Source of the DNA: Selaginella tamariscina
Lineage: Eukaryota; Streptophyta; Lycopodiopsida; Selaginellales; Selaginellaceae
NCBI GenBank assembly: GCA_003024785.1
Contig: PUQB01000081.1
Span: forward strand, 1-64,000
Direction: 5' to 3'
Length of the DNA stretch: 64,000 bases
A program made the position numbers and the translations under genes. Below the pieces are notes generated by a model that made no database searches, had not been told where the DNA came from, and saw only the letters and a list, made by a program, of their open reading frames with translations. Of the stretch, positions 12,631 to 22,466 are shown piece after piece (position 1 is the first letter of the stretch; each line of letters starts with the position of its first letter).

Positions 12631-15600
12631 GCACGCACACAGACACACAGAGCGTATACTGTACATGTAAGTTCTAGTTGATATAATTTTGATTAATGAG
12701 GTTTTGTAAAAAATATATTTTTATTTTTTAGTTTCCAAGTAGCGTGATAATATAGAATATTTAAACAAGAGATGAGAATATTATATCATTACATACATAC
12801 TGAAGATACTGAGTTATACATAGTCATATTGTCCAGTAAACTTGGAGCCACATCAGTGGTGGGAAACATTAAACAACCATCTGAGTCTGATATGCGTGTG
12901 TGACTTTTAATGACTTGTAGCGTGTAATGTCTCTCACTAAACCAGTTAGTCCAAGCTAATTCTGTTTAAGAGAGTAAATATGCATCTTTGGATCTCCTTG
13001 GGATTCATGATATGCAACATATTCAGGATATAATTTTAAGAAGAGTTTATATAACCAAGAGGTTTAACACTCAGAATCGCGTTTCTTTCCCGGTTTTGGG
13101 GAATGCGGTTCAGTTCTGCAGAGTCGTCTAGTACACGATTCTGAGTCAAGTTCAGCGGCGAGGAGCTATATGTGGACGTGCGTGAGTTGTTTACTTTGAG
13201 CCTGCCTTTAACAACGTTTATGAGCACAAAGAAGAGGTGGAGTTGCCTTTGGAGCAGAACGCGATAGATGCAAACGGCCTTAGGACAGTATCTCCGGTTT
13301 TGCTTAAAGGGGGCATGTTCATGGCAATGAACATCTGCAAGCAATCTACTTCGATCCAACATTAATGCTAGTAGTATTTTTGCATTGATGGGGAAGAACA
13401 ACAACAAATTCTTTACAAGCTGACAACTCAAGTTTTCTTGCCTCTTCTACTTGCCTTAGATTTACTACTAGACCGCTTGGATTTTCCTCTTCCACTTCCC
13501 ACAGCACTTTTTCCACCTTTGGCATAGCAGAAAAGGCATTCGAAGTTGTGGTTGGGCTTGTACCTGTCCCAGCGCAACGTGTACCCAACACTGCACCTAT
13601 CGCACTGGACCCAGTTGTCCAGTTCTCCTTCCCCAAGGTAGCATTGATATTCTGAACATTCCACGCATGAATCCTGAAACTTAAAAACGTCAGTCTCCTA
13701 TGAAACGAAACGAAACAAGAGCAACCTTCTTTCCAGCCGGATTGTCCTTCTTCAGCAAGCTGCACCGTTCGTCGATGACCTTAAGTGCAGTGCAAAACTC
13801 AGCGAATGAAGAAACAACCTCCTCGTACATCTTTCCACCTGTCGTATGCCCCGGGTTCTCACCATGAACGATCCAGGCCAAAAGCGTTCGCAACTCAACC
13901 CCTGGGATTCCTTTCTGCAGCTCAGTGTATAATCGAAGAGCCACTTCAGGAGTCTTGGTGTGAATCTTGACCGCGTTTGTTGCAACCGAAACCTGGATAA
14001 CCACGACGAATTCCTCATCGACATAGTACAAGTCCACACCCCTGTGGTTGAACTCCTTCGGAACGACCAGAATTCTCTTGCTCGGATACTTCTCTAGTAT
14101 CTCCCACGAGAACTTGCCAGTAACCACCACTTCCGGATCTATAACCAGCTGCCTTGTTCCCAAATTCAAGTGCGGGCGGTGTAGTGCTGCCGCCAAAATG
14201 GTAGCCATTTCTGCATTCCAACCGATTCGGGCCATGTTGGTGTCTGACCGTACCCGGGATGTCCACTTCTGTATCTCGCTGAGAGCATCTGCATTTTCTT
14301 CCTGCTTCAATCTCTTGGCCAGGAGAGCCATAGTATAGGGCCTTAGAACTGGTACCAGGCACCTCCCGTGACCACCTGGACTTCGGTAAAAGCACCTCGT
14401 GTCTAAAACCTGGGACAGCTTCCAGATCTCCTCCCCAAAGAGAGCCTTCAGTAGCTGGTTCCTTCCAGCTTGATTGGGCTGACGAATGTACTTCCGCGTC
14501 GAGCGTGTGTACCGTTTCAGGTCCCCTGTTACTTCTTCAATCGCTTTGGTTCTGGCAAAGAGATACTTGTGTACCAGCCTAGGCACGAAACCAGTGTACC
14601 AGTACAAGTCAATAAGCTCCTCATCAGAGAGCTTTATCCCCCAGTGGTCCAGGTACTGGAAAAGTTCACGGGCCTAACACAAAAGTAAGTTCAGTAACAA
14701 AAAAAACAACTGCATCACCTCATATCCGCCGCATATGAACAGATCGACCGGCCGTTTGTCGTGTCTGAGGTCGCTCCTGATTGTGCTCCTCACCGAAACA
14801 CAGACAAAAAGAGTGCAGCATTGTTGCAGACCCCACACTTTATCCCTGGCATAGCTACGAAGTGCTACCGAAGGCTTCCGGATTCCTGCAGTGTCGTCAT
14901 CGTCATCCAGATCAGTGGCGTTCGCATCGTCAACAACCACATAGATGCGATCACGTATGGACCTGCTTCCCATAAACAACTCCAAGTGGGCAAATGTCTC
15001 GGCAGCCATGATATCTTCCACGTCCTGCTTGTCGTCAATATAAGCCAGGAGTAGACTATTTCTCATCTCCAGAAAAGGATCGTGGACAAACTGCGCACAA
15101 TCGACGAAGACAATTCGGCGGAAACTGTCCTGAACCTCAGCATTTTCCTGCTCTACGACCGAGTTTTCCTGTGATCCGTCATCCTCATCTATGGTGTCCT
15201 CCACGGCGTCCTCTTCTTGTGACACCATCTCCTCTTCACCGAATTTCTTGATAGAAAGTACTGGGTGCTTCTGCCGAGCCTTTGCAAACTTCTGGTGCAG
15301 GTCGACAACAGCAGCCATGACAGAAGTCGTTTTTCCCGAGCCTGCAGTGCCAGTAATCACTCCAAAAGAGGGCCCATCCGTTCTCCTGGGTTCACCATCC
15401 TGAGGAAGGAGGCTCTCCAAAATGAAGCTTTTCACGGAAGGAGCGAGAGCACGACCCATGAAGTCAAATGTACGCTTATTAACCTAACGAAGAACAAAAC
15501 AGAAAATTGAGCGAGCTTGATATGGTGCATACCTGATCTAGAGACAGCACAGGACGAGGAACAGCACTGTAGAATTGTTTCATGTTCCCAAGCTCAAGAG

Positions 15601-15676
15601 GCCTATGAGCCATTATCTTGTTGTGAACGGATTCCGCGAGACTCACAAAGTCGTATTTTTGTAGCTTAGCTGCAGG
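12631..15676. repeat. left arm of the CR-gene inverted duplication
   Basis: This segment is the near-identical reverse complement of about 48336-51401. It covers the shared gene body, the 3' flank and about 800 bp beyond the stop codon. Over a 305-residue part of the large exon the two copies differ at five residues. Homology stops at the splice acceptor of the exon coding for AKLQ(K/R)YDF. Confidence 0.85.
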
Positions 15677-16670
15677 GAAGCAGATTAGAGAGCACTCAAA
15701 CACCACAGCCAGAACAAAGGGGATCAACAACTCTCGCAAAGGGTTGATGCACAAGGCACAGAATCAAGGGGCCAAACAAGAAAAGCACGCGCTAGAGAAT
15801 GCAAGTGTCCAGATCCAAGTAACAAAGAAAGTCGACCAGTGACACGATCCATAATGAGACGGGACAATCACAGATCCATGCATCCTCATGGCATGGAAAA
15901 AAAAGGCAACCGACACACACTATGGCACAAATAACGGACAAGGGACAATAGTAGCCAAAACATAAATAAAACTTACCAGCATGACCAGGAGCAAGGGCAG
16001 GGGCAGGAGCTGCAAAAACAAACACAGATTTGTCAGCGACCAGTGCTACATGTAAAGCCACGTAAGAGTGAACAGAACAACACCAGACCAGCAATAAGAG
16101 AGCTCTCACACAAGACCTCAAGACCAAAGACGCAGCTATTCTCAAAAAAAAGATGACACAAGAAAGCAAGAATGTGTACAGATATAACAGATCCAGAGCA
16201 CACAAAACATGGCTCCTGTGACACAGACGATCCCTATGACATCAAGCAAACACAAGCAAGAAACTGTTCTTAAGTCCCATGCAAGAAGAAGTCAGATCGA
16301 AGAAAGAGGCTATCCAAATCACATATATCAAGACTTGACTGAAACGCAAGTAAATTTCAAAAACACACACCAGAAGGAACGCCATGGCCAGTCAACCACC
16401 GACATCAAGCAAACACTCCAAATCGGAAGCAAGCAAGCACAAAACATGGCCAAAACACAGACCTTGAACAACTTTGTAAATGTACTTGCCGGCTTCCAGC
16501 TCTTCATCGAGAACTGCATCCCCGTCAGCGTCTATAAGAAACCCATCTCCATAAGGCTTCAGCAACTTCATCACCTGTTCCTTTGGCTTTGGAGGCCGTT
16601 TGAACTTCACCTCGTCCAGAGTGGTGCCGGCGCCTGACAGCACCACAACACAGATCTTTTGCTCCGCCAT
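13428..16670 (-). CDS. Crinkler/RHS-type (CR) NTPase-nuclease with Ubl header and degenerate PHD finger
   Basis: Six exons keep frame throughout: 16670-16463, 16009-15977, 15669-15533, 15483-14719, 14673-13726 and 13673-13428, giving about 778 residues. All boundaries are GT-AG; the last two introns are only 45 and 52 nt. Residues 1-69 form a ubiquitin-like header (V-V-V-L-S-G-A-G ... G-D-G-F-L-I-D-A-D-G ... G-K-Y-I-Y-K-V) as in CR proteins, followed by an APAPALAPGHA linker. Walker A is GTAGSGKT (171-178), followed by an acidic insert (about 209-245) and Walker B-like IVFVDC and YVVVDD (307-312). The nuclease core is GVDLYY...VVVIQVS, with Asp595 and Gln608, the PD-(D/E)XK variant of this family. 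The C-terminal PHD starts C-V-E-C ... C-D-R-C (700-724), but the central K-C-W-V-H-T-A-C ligand block of the sister copy is altered to SVGYTLRWD. CR proteins are known as effector-like proteins derived from transposon-encoded enzymes. Cellular role here is unknown; a nuclear, chromatin-linked role is inferred from the PHD finger. The start is the first ATG of the header exon. Confidence 0.85.
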
Positions 16671-16687
16671 GTCCACTGCAACTTCGA

Positions 16688-16735
16688 CCTAACCCTAAGT
16701 TTATCTCTTACATATTCATTTCTAATCTATATACG
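16688..16735 (-). promoter_or_regulatory. candidate core promoter: TATA-like box and telo-box
   Basis: On the minus strand a TATATA sequence (16733-16728) lies about 58 nt upstream of the CR gene ATG. A telo-box-like TTAGGGTTAGG lies between them (about 16699-16688). Spacing fits a short 5' UTR, but no experimental start is known. Confidence 0.3.
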
Positions 16736-16894
16736 CATTTCTATTTGTATTAAGGGAGCTGGTGGTTATTTAAAATTCAATTAAGGGTTTTCATTTAATT
16801 TGTTAATAAAATTAAAATTTATGTTAATGCAATTACAATATACAACATATATTGTTATGTATACACACATGAACTCTATAGAATATAATAATAA

Positions 16895-17232
16895 TTTTGT
16901 CATAATTTTAACTCGAAAAGTTAACACGTGGCTATCAAGTGGCCATTTGATGTCAACATGTTATGTAAAAGTCTTACAAGATAACCTTAAGAGTTTTACT
17001 AAGATGTCTAAGTATTTTTATCAAAATTTTAATCTGAAAAGCTAACACGTAGATGCTTAAGTGGCCATTCGACATTAACCTGTTATAGTTTTTACTATAA
17101 CTCTTTTTTACTTAAGAGTTTTACTAAGATGCCTAAGTATTTTTATCAAAATTTTAATCTGAAAAGCTAACACATAGATGCTAAGTGGCCATTCGACATT
17201 AACCTGTTATAGTTTTTACTATGACTCTTTTT
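16895..17232. repeat. tandem units built of head-to-head LTR ends
   Basis: Two units of about 124 bp, plus a more diverged one, contain a decayed copy of the LARD LTR edge (AACACGT...AAGTGGCCATTCGACATTAACC). Each joins directly to the opposite LTR edge (TTATAGTTTTTACTAT). No coding sequence is present. Confidence 0.55.
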
Positions 17233-17672
17233 TACTTTGAACGTTGATTGTTGTTACCTATGTTGATAAGCCCTAGATGTAGTGAGAAACAACCCCACTT
17301 AATGCACTTAGGTGTTTAGGGGTAATCCAGCCGCTGTCCTTAAATACTTTGAGAAACTTTAAGTGAAAGTAGCACTTACCTTTTAAATAACTTTTACCCT
17401 GGTTTTCCATGCCTTAAACCTCTCAAATTAGGGTTTAGGGGTCAATGGGTCATTAATTAACTCACCAAGTATATTCCCTTGGGAATGAGATTCTGATTAT
17501 GTAAACAGGAAAACATGGGGAGCCCTCTGTCACATATATTAAATAGTACATGTAGGAGAGCTCTTGGGGTCATGACTGAGTTTGTTGCTCTTTTATCGAT
17601 GCAAACTTTAGCTTGTGTTGTTAAGGTACAACCCTCTGTTGTGCCGCCCTAACTTCCAGATGACAGGGGTTT
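17213..17672 (+). mobile_element. truncated LTR of the LARD-like family
   Basis: The segment follows the solo LTR at 29602-31421: ATAGTTTTTACTATGACTC, GTTGATAAGCCCTAG, TTTAGGGGT, then GTTAAGGTACAACCCTCTGTTGTGCCGCCCTAACTTCCAGA. It stops at ACAGGGGT, so only about the first quarter of the LTR remains. It is diverged from the other copies, suggesting an older insertion. Confidence 0.75.
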
Positions 17673-17740
17673 TGTGGTTAACACGTTCGATGACTTTAGC
17701 AAATGCAAGGTCTCGAGTTCGAGTCCAGTCTGAAACATGA

Positions 17741-18404
17741 CTACTCATCCTAGTGCAGTCCATGCTTGTGTTGACTTGTGTGTGTCCTTGGCACACAGCT
17801 TAGGCACCCCTCTCCTAAACCATCCTAGTGCAGTTGCTCATCCTAGTGCAGTCCATGCTTGTGTGACTTGTGTGTTGTCCTTGGCACACAGCTTAGGCAC
17901 CCCTCCCTAAACCATCCTAGTGCACTCATCCTAGTGCAGTCCATGCTTGTGTTGACTTGTGTGTTGTCCTTGGCACACAGCTTAGGCACCCCTCTCCTAA
18001 ACCATCCTAGTGCAGTTGCTCATCCTGTGCAGTCCATGCTTGTGTTGACTTGTGTTGTCCTTGGCACACAGCTTAGGCACCCCTCTCCTAAACCATCCTA
18101 GTGCAGTCCATGCTTGTGTTGACTTGTGTAGCTGTGTGCACCCCTCTCCTAAACCATCCTAGTGCAGTCCATGCTTGTGTTGACTTGTGTTGTCCTTGGC
18201 ACACAGCTTAGGCACCCCTCTCCTAAAACCATCCTAGTGCAGTCCATGCTTGTGTTGACTTGTGTTGACTTGTGTTGTTGCCAAGTGCTTGTGTTGACTT
18301 GTGTTTGTCCTTGGCACACAGCTTAGGCACCCCTCTCCTAAACCATCCTTGTGTTGACTTGTGTTGTCCTTGGCACACAGCTTAGGCACCCCTCTCCTAA
18401 ACCA
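17741..18404. repeat. tandem satellite, about 70-80-bp unit
   Basis: Roughly nine irregular copies of a unit containing CCTAGTGCAGTCCATGCTTG, TGTTGACTTGTGTTGTCC, TTGGCACACAGCTTAGGC and ACCCCTCTCCTAAACC. Copies vary by internal deletions. It ends about 125 bp before the rRNA relic. Confidence 0.85.
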
Positions 18405-18529
18405 GTTTATCTTCTCCTTCCCACTGGTCACTCATCTCAAAACTTGCTCTGATAAGATAAACTTGCTCTAGACCACAAGGTAAATTTTTATTTGTTCTTG
18501 CTTGACAGGTATATTGTGGTGGAGGGACA

Positions 18530-18599
18530 TTTTTGCCCAGTGCTCTGAATGTCAAAGTGAAGAAATTCAACCAAGCGCGAGTAAATGGTGGGAGTAACC

Positions 18600-18647
<48 letters not shown>

Positions 18648-18674
18648 ACATGAATGGATTAACGAGATTCCCAT

Positions 18675-18709
<35 letters not shown>

Positions 18710-19123
18710 TTGAACGGGCTTGGAAGAATCAGTGGGGAGCCCCTGTTGAGCTTGACTCTAGTCCGATTTTGTGAAATGACTTGAGAGGTGTAGAATAAGT
18801 GGGAGCTTCAACGCAAGTGAAACACCACTACTTTTAACGTTATTTTACTTACTCCGTGAGGTGGAGGCGGGCTCTTCCCCTTCTTCTGGCCTTAAGGTCG
18901 GCTTCGCCGGCTGATCCAGGTGAATGACATTGTCAGGTGGGGAGTTTGGCTGGGGCGGCACATCTGTTAAAAGATAACGCACGTGTCCTAAGATGAGCTC
19001 AATGAGAACAGAAATCTCATGTGGAACAGAAGGGTAAAAGATCATTTGATTTTGATCTTCAGTACGGATACAAAATGTGAAAGCATGGCCTATCGATCCT
19101 TTATTGTTTCGGAGTTTGAAGCT

Positions 19124-19166
<43 letters not shown>

Positions 19167-19413
19167 AGCCAAGCGTTCATAGCGACGTTGCTTTTTGATC
19201 CTTCGATGTCGCTCTTCCTATCATTGTGAAGCAGAATTCACCAGGTGTTGGATTGTTCACCCACCAATAGGGAACGTGAGCTAGGTTTAGACCGTCGTGA
19301 GATGAATCCTTTGCACATGACTTAAATAAGCGATGGGGTACTATAAGCGGCAGAGTAGCCTGCTACTACGATCTGCTGAGGTTCAACCCTTTGTTGCATT
19401 GATTTGTCCCTCC
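18530..19413 (+). rRNA. degenerate 3' part of a 25S/26S rRNA gene (pseudogene)
   Basis: The sequence follows the universal core of eukaryotic large-subunit rRNA: CCCAGTGCTCTGAATGTCAAAG, CTCTTAAGGTAGCCAAATGCC, GTTGAGCTTGACTCTAGTCC, GGGGAGTTTGGCTGGGGCGG, ACCACAGGGATAACTGGC and GAAGCAGAATTCACCA. After GTTTAGACCGTCGTGAGA it jumps directly to the last part of the gene (GAATCCTTTGCA...ACTTAAATA...CAACCCTTTGTTG). The intervening few hundred bases, including the sarcin-ricin loop AGTACGAGAGGAACC, are missing. Several core changes and a further deletion near 18738 also show it is not functional. Confidence 0.9.
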
Positions 19414-19429
19414 CCCGAGGGGCCATGTG

Positions 19430-20575
19430 GGGTACATTTTTCTAGAAGAGCTGGGCCTGCGCTTGGGTAGCCAAGGACTTGAAGTCTATGGCCAACCGAG
19501 GACATTGAGTACATGTCTCCTTTTCTTGGGAAGCCAAGGACTTGGAGGCCATGGCTCCTTGTCCCTGGGCAGCCAAGGGCTGAATTGGCTCCTTTGGGCA
19601 GCCAAGGACTTAGAGTCCATGGCTAGTTGAGGACATTGAGCACATGTCTCCTTTCCTTGGGAAGCCAAGGACTTGGAGTCCATGGCTCCTTGTCCCTGGG
19701 CAGCGAGGACCTTGGCCGGCCAATGACTTGGAGTTTGGGCTTCCTTGGCCATCCGGTTAAGGACCTGGAGTCCAGGCTTTCTTGGCTATACGGTTAAGGA
19801 CTTGGGGTCTGGACTTCCTTGGCCATACGGTTAAGGACCTAGAGTCCGGGCTTCCTGGCCATACGGTTAAGGTCTTGGAGTCCGGGCTTCCTCTCCTTGG
19901 CCAACCAAGGACCTGGAGTTTGGGCTTCTTGTCCTGGACTCCTCTACTTGCCAAGGACATGGAGTCCCAGGTCCAAGTGCGAGCCATGGGTCCTTGGACT
20001 CGGAGTCTAGGGCTCATGTCCTTTGGGCAACCAAGGATGTGGTGTCCGGGGTTCCTATCCTTGGGTAGCCTAGGGACATGGAGTATGGGTCTAGACTTGG
20101 ATCCAGAGTCCAAGGTCCTTGGACTTGGACTCTTAATGTCCTTGGGCAGTCAAGGACCTGGAGGGTTTAGGGTTTTCCTTAACCCTAAGCTAGCCAAGGA
20201 CATGGACTCATGTCCTTGGGGGTTCTTGTCCTTGGGCACCTATTTAGGGTTTAGGGTTTTCTTAACCCTAAGCTAGCCAAGGACATGGACTCATGTCCTT
20301 GGGCACCAATTTAGGGTTTAGGGTTTTCCTTAACCCTAAGCTAGCCAAGGACATGAACTCATGTCCTTTGGCACCGGTTTAGGGTTTAGGGTTTTCCTTA
20401 ACCCTAAGCTAGCCAAGGACCTGGACTCATGCCCTTGGGCCGGTTTACGGTTTAGGGTTTTCCTTAACCCTAAGCTAGCCAAGGACCTGGACTCATGTCC
20501 TTGGGCTTGGAGTCTGGGGTTCCATACTTGGGCACTGGTTTAGGGTTTAGGGTCCTAAGCCCTATGCCAGTCCTT
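19430..20575. repeat. spacer-like tandem repeats after the 26S relic
   Basis: Irregular repeats based on GCCAAGGACTTGGAGTCCATGG fill 19440-20150. They are followed by four or five units of about 70-100 bp (20160-20560) with TTTAGGGTTTAGGG, CCTTAACCCTAAGCTAGCCAAGGAC and CTCATGTCCTTGGGC. Position directly between a 26S 3' end and a Pol I promoter-like motif suggests a relic rDNA intergenic spacer. Open frames here are by-products of the repeats. Confidence 0.65.
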
Positions 20576-20592
20576 TGGGGGAGCAAAGGGGC

Positions 20593-20605
20593 AATATAAG
20601 GGGGG
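20593..20605 (+). promoter_or_regulatory. plant RNA polymerase I promoter-like motif
   Basis: AATATAAGGGGGG closely matches the plant rRNA gene initiation consensus TATATA(A/G)GGGG. It sits about 1.2 kb downstream of the 26S 3' end in the same orientation, where a spacer promoter is expected. The following 118 bp would be the start of an external transcribed spacer, cut by the LTR element at 20724. Confidence 0.55.
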
Positions 20606-20723
20606 AGCTAGCCCTTGTTGCCAGAGAGATCTAAGGGCATCCAAGTTAGCACGGTTAGCCTTACCATTTTTTCATATTGTTGGAGGATGAGGGGCTCGTG
20701 GGCATGGCAGCTCACTTCTCACG

Positions 20724-22466
20724 TGTCAGAGTTTTAACCCAAAGGGCCAACACGTGGCAACACGTGGCTGCTAGGTGGCCATTCGGCGTCATCACCCTGT
20801 GTGAGCAACGCTAAGTTTCCCAGAACAACCCCAACGACCCTAGGCTAGACTCTAATGCCCAAGTGGACAGGAGACTTAGGGTTTAGCCTAAGTCTCCCTA
20901 GAATGTCTGCCCCCAGAACCCTTGAGGGATAACCCTAGTTGACTTAGGGTTTAGCCTAAGTCTCCCTAGAGTGTCTACCCCAAAACCCTTGAGGGATAAC
21001 CCTAGTTGACTTAGGGTCTTGCCCTAGAAGACCTAGACAGGCTCATGCCCTAACCCCCATCAAGGAGACGTGTGTTCCACACATACCCCGGTGACAGAGC
21101 TAAGGCATTGTCACTTACCCCTTGAGGAATCACCCTTATCCAGGAGTACAACCCCTTTAGGGCGACAAGGGGTACCCTGAACCATGACTAACCCCTAAGG
21201 GTTTGAGTGGCCAAGTTATACCCTAGACCTAGGGCTAGTACTTAGTGAGGACACGAGTGTGCGCCGTAAGCAAACTCCCTAAGGCTAGGTTTGGGATAAC
21301 CCTAAGCACATGACCTTGCGAGTGCCTCACGAAAGGGCTCTGCTAATGAGCTTAGGTTGTTCAACCCTTGAATTCCAAGGAGAACACTCCCCTAGCCAAG
21401 TGTGCCAAAGCACACCTAGTTATGAGACCTAACCTCCCTTGAGCGGATGCCCAAGGCTTAGCACCCTAGTGCAAGCACAAGCATGTTGTTTGCTAAGTAT
21501 CCAACCCCTTGGCGACAAGCCCATGACATAACCCCAAAGGGCGTGCCTCGGCGTTGTACCATGTGACGTTTAGCCCAGTGTCACATCTCCATGTGACACT
21601 GCCTTCCCGATGTGGGCTATCATGCCATAGCCCTTAGATTCAAGAGTTGCACCAAGTGCCACAAACGTGGCTCCTAAATGCCAACTCTAGAACCCCTCAA
21701 TGAACCCTCAGGAACCAGTAACGTGAACCTGTCAAACAAGATCCCACGCCCACAGTTGGACAAGGACACGGTTGTGCTTGGCCGTGAGTGCTACACCTAG
21801 CTTGACGTGGAGGAGGAGGCTGGAGACAAGCCTCAACCTCTGCCTCTTGGAACGTGCATTCCGACAAGACCTCCCAGGCATGGATTCGCCAACGTTAAGG
21901 GTAAGCTACCCCGAAGGTGGGACGTACCCCTGGCATCTGGAAGTTAGGGCGGCACAACAGAGGGTTGTGCCTTGACGACACAAGCTAGAGCTTGCACCGG
22001 GAGAAGAGTAACGAGCTCAGTCATGAACCCAGGAACCCTCACTCCTATATACTACCTTATTTATGTGACAGAGGCCCCCCCCCCTGTTTTCCTGTTTACA
22101 TAAGTGGGCTAGCACTGAAATCTCATTCCCAGAGGGAACATACTTGGTGAGTTATCCATCGACCCCTAAACCCTAACCTGTCAAACCTGGGGGTATTTCT
22201 AAGCATATCCGACATGCCGAACTCACCGGAACTAGCCATTAATCCAACCGGGACACGGAAAACCAAGGTAAGAGTTTTCTAGATGGAAGTGCTAGCTTCG
22301 CCAGAGTTTCTTGCAAATACCTAATGACACCCGGCCGGACCATCACTAGATATCCAAGTGCACTAAGCGGGCCTGTTTCTTCTACACCTAGGGCTTATCA
22401 ACATAGTACAGTAGGTAACAACAGTCAACGTCCAAAGTAAAGGGAGTCATAGTAAAAACTATGACA
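20724..22466 (-). repeat. 3' LTR of LARD-like copy 1
   Basis: LTR beginning and ending TG...CA. It includes two internal copies of GGTTTAGCCTAAGTCTCCCTAGA. It is close to identical to 26127-27893 apart from short indels. Confidence 0.85.

Noticed and set aside
13036..13431. Minus-strand frame of 131 codons after the CR gene stop, also seen at 50599-50937
   Set aside because: It starts with a non-ATG codon overlapping the PHD exon end, its carboxyl end differs between copies, and conservation is explained by the recent duplication; more likely 3' UTR.
14048..15510. Several plus-strand frames opposite the left CR gene (and their mirrors at 48967-49972)
   Set aside because: Shadows of the spliced CR exons on the other strand; no independent motifs.
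19427..20543. Frames in the spacer-like repeats with Leu-Gly-Ser-Gln-Gly repeats
   Set aside because: Direct product of the GCCAAGGACTTGG repeat; no protein family recognised.
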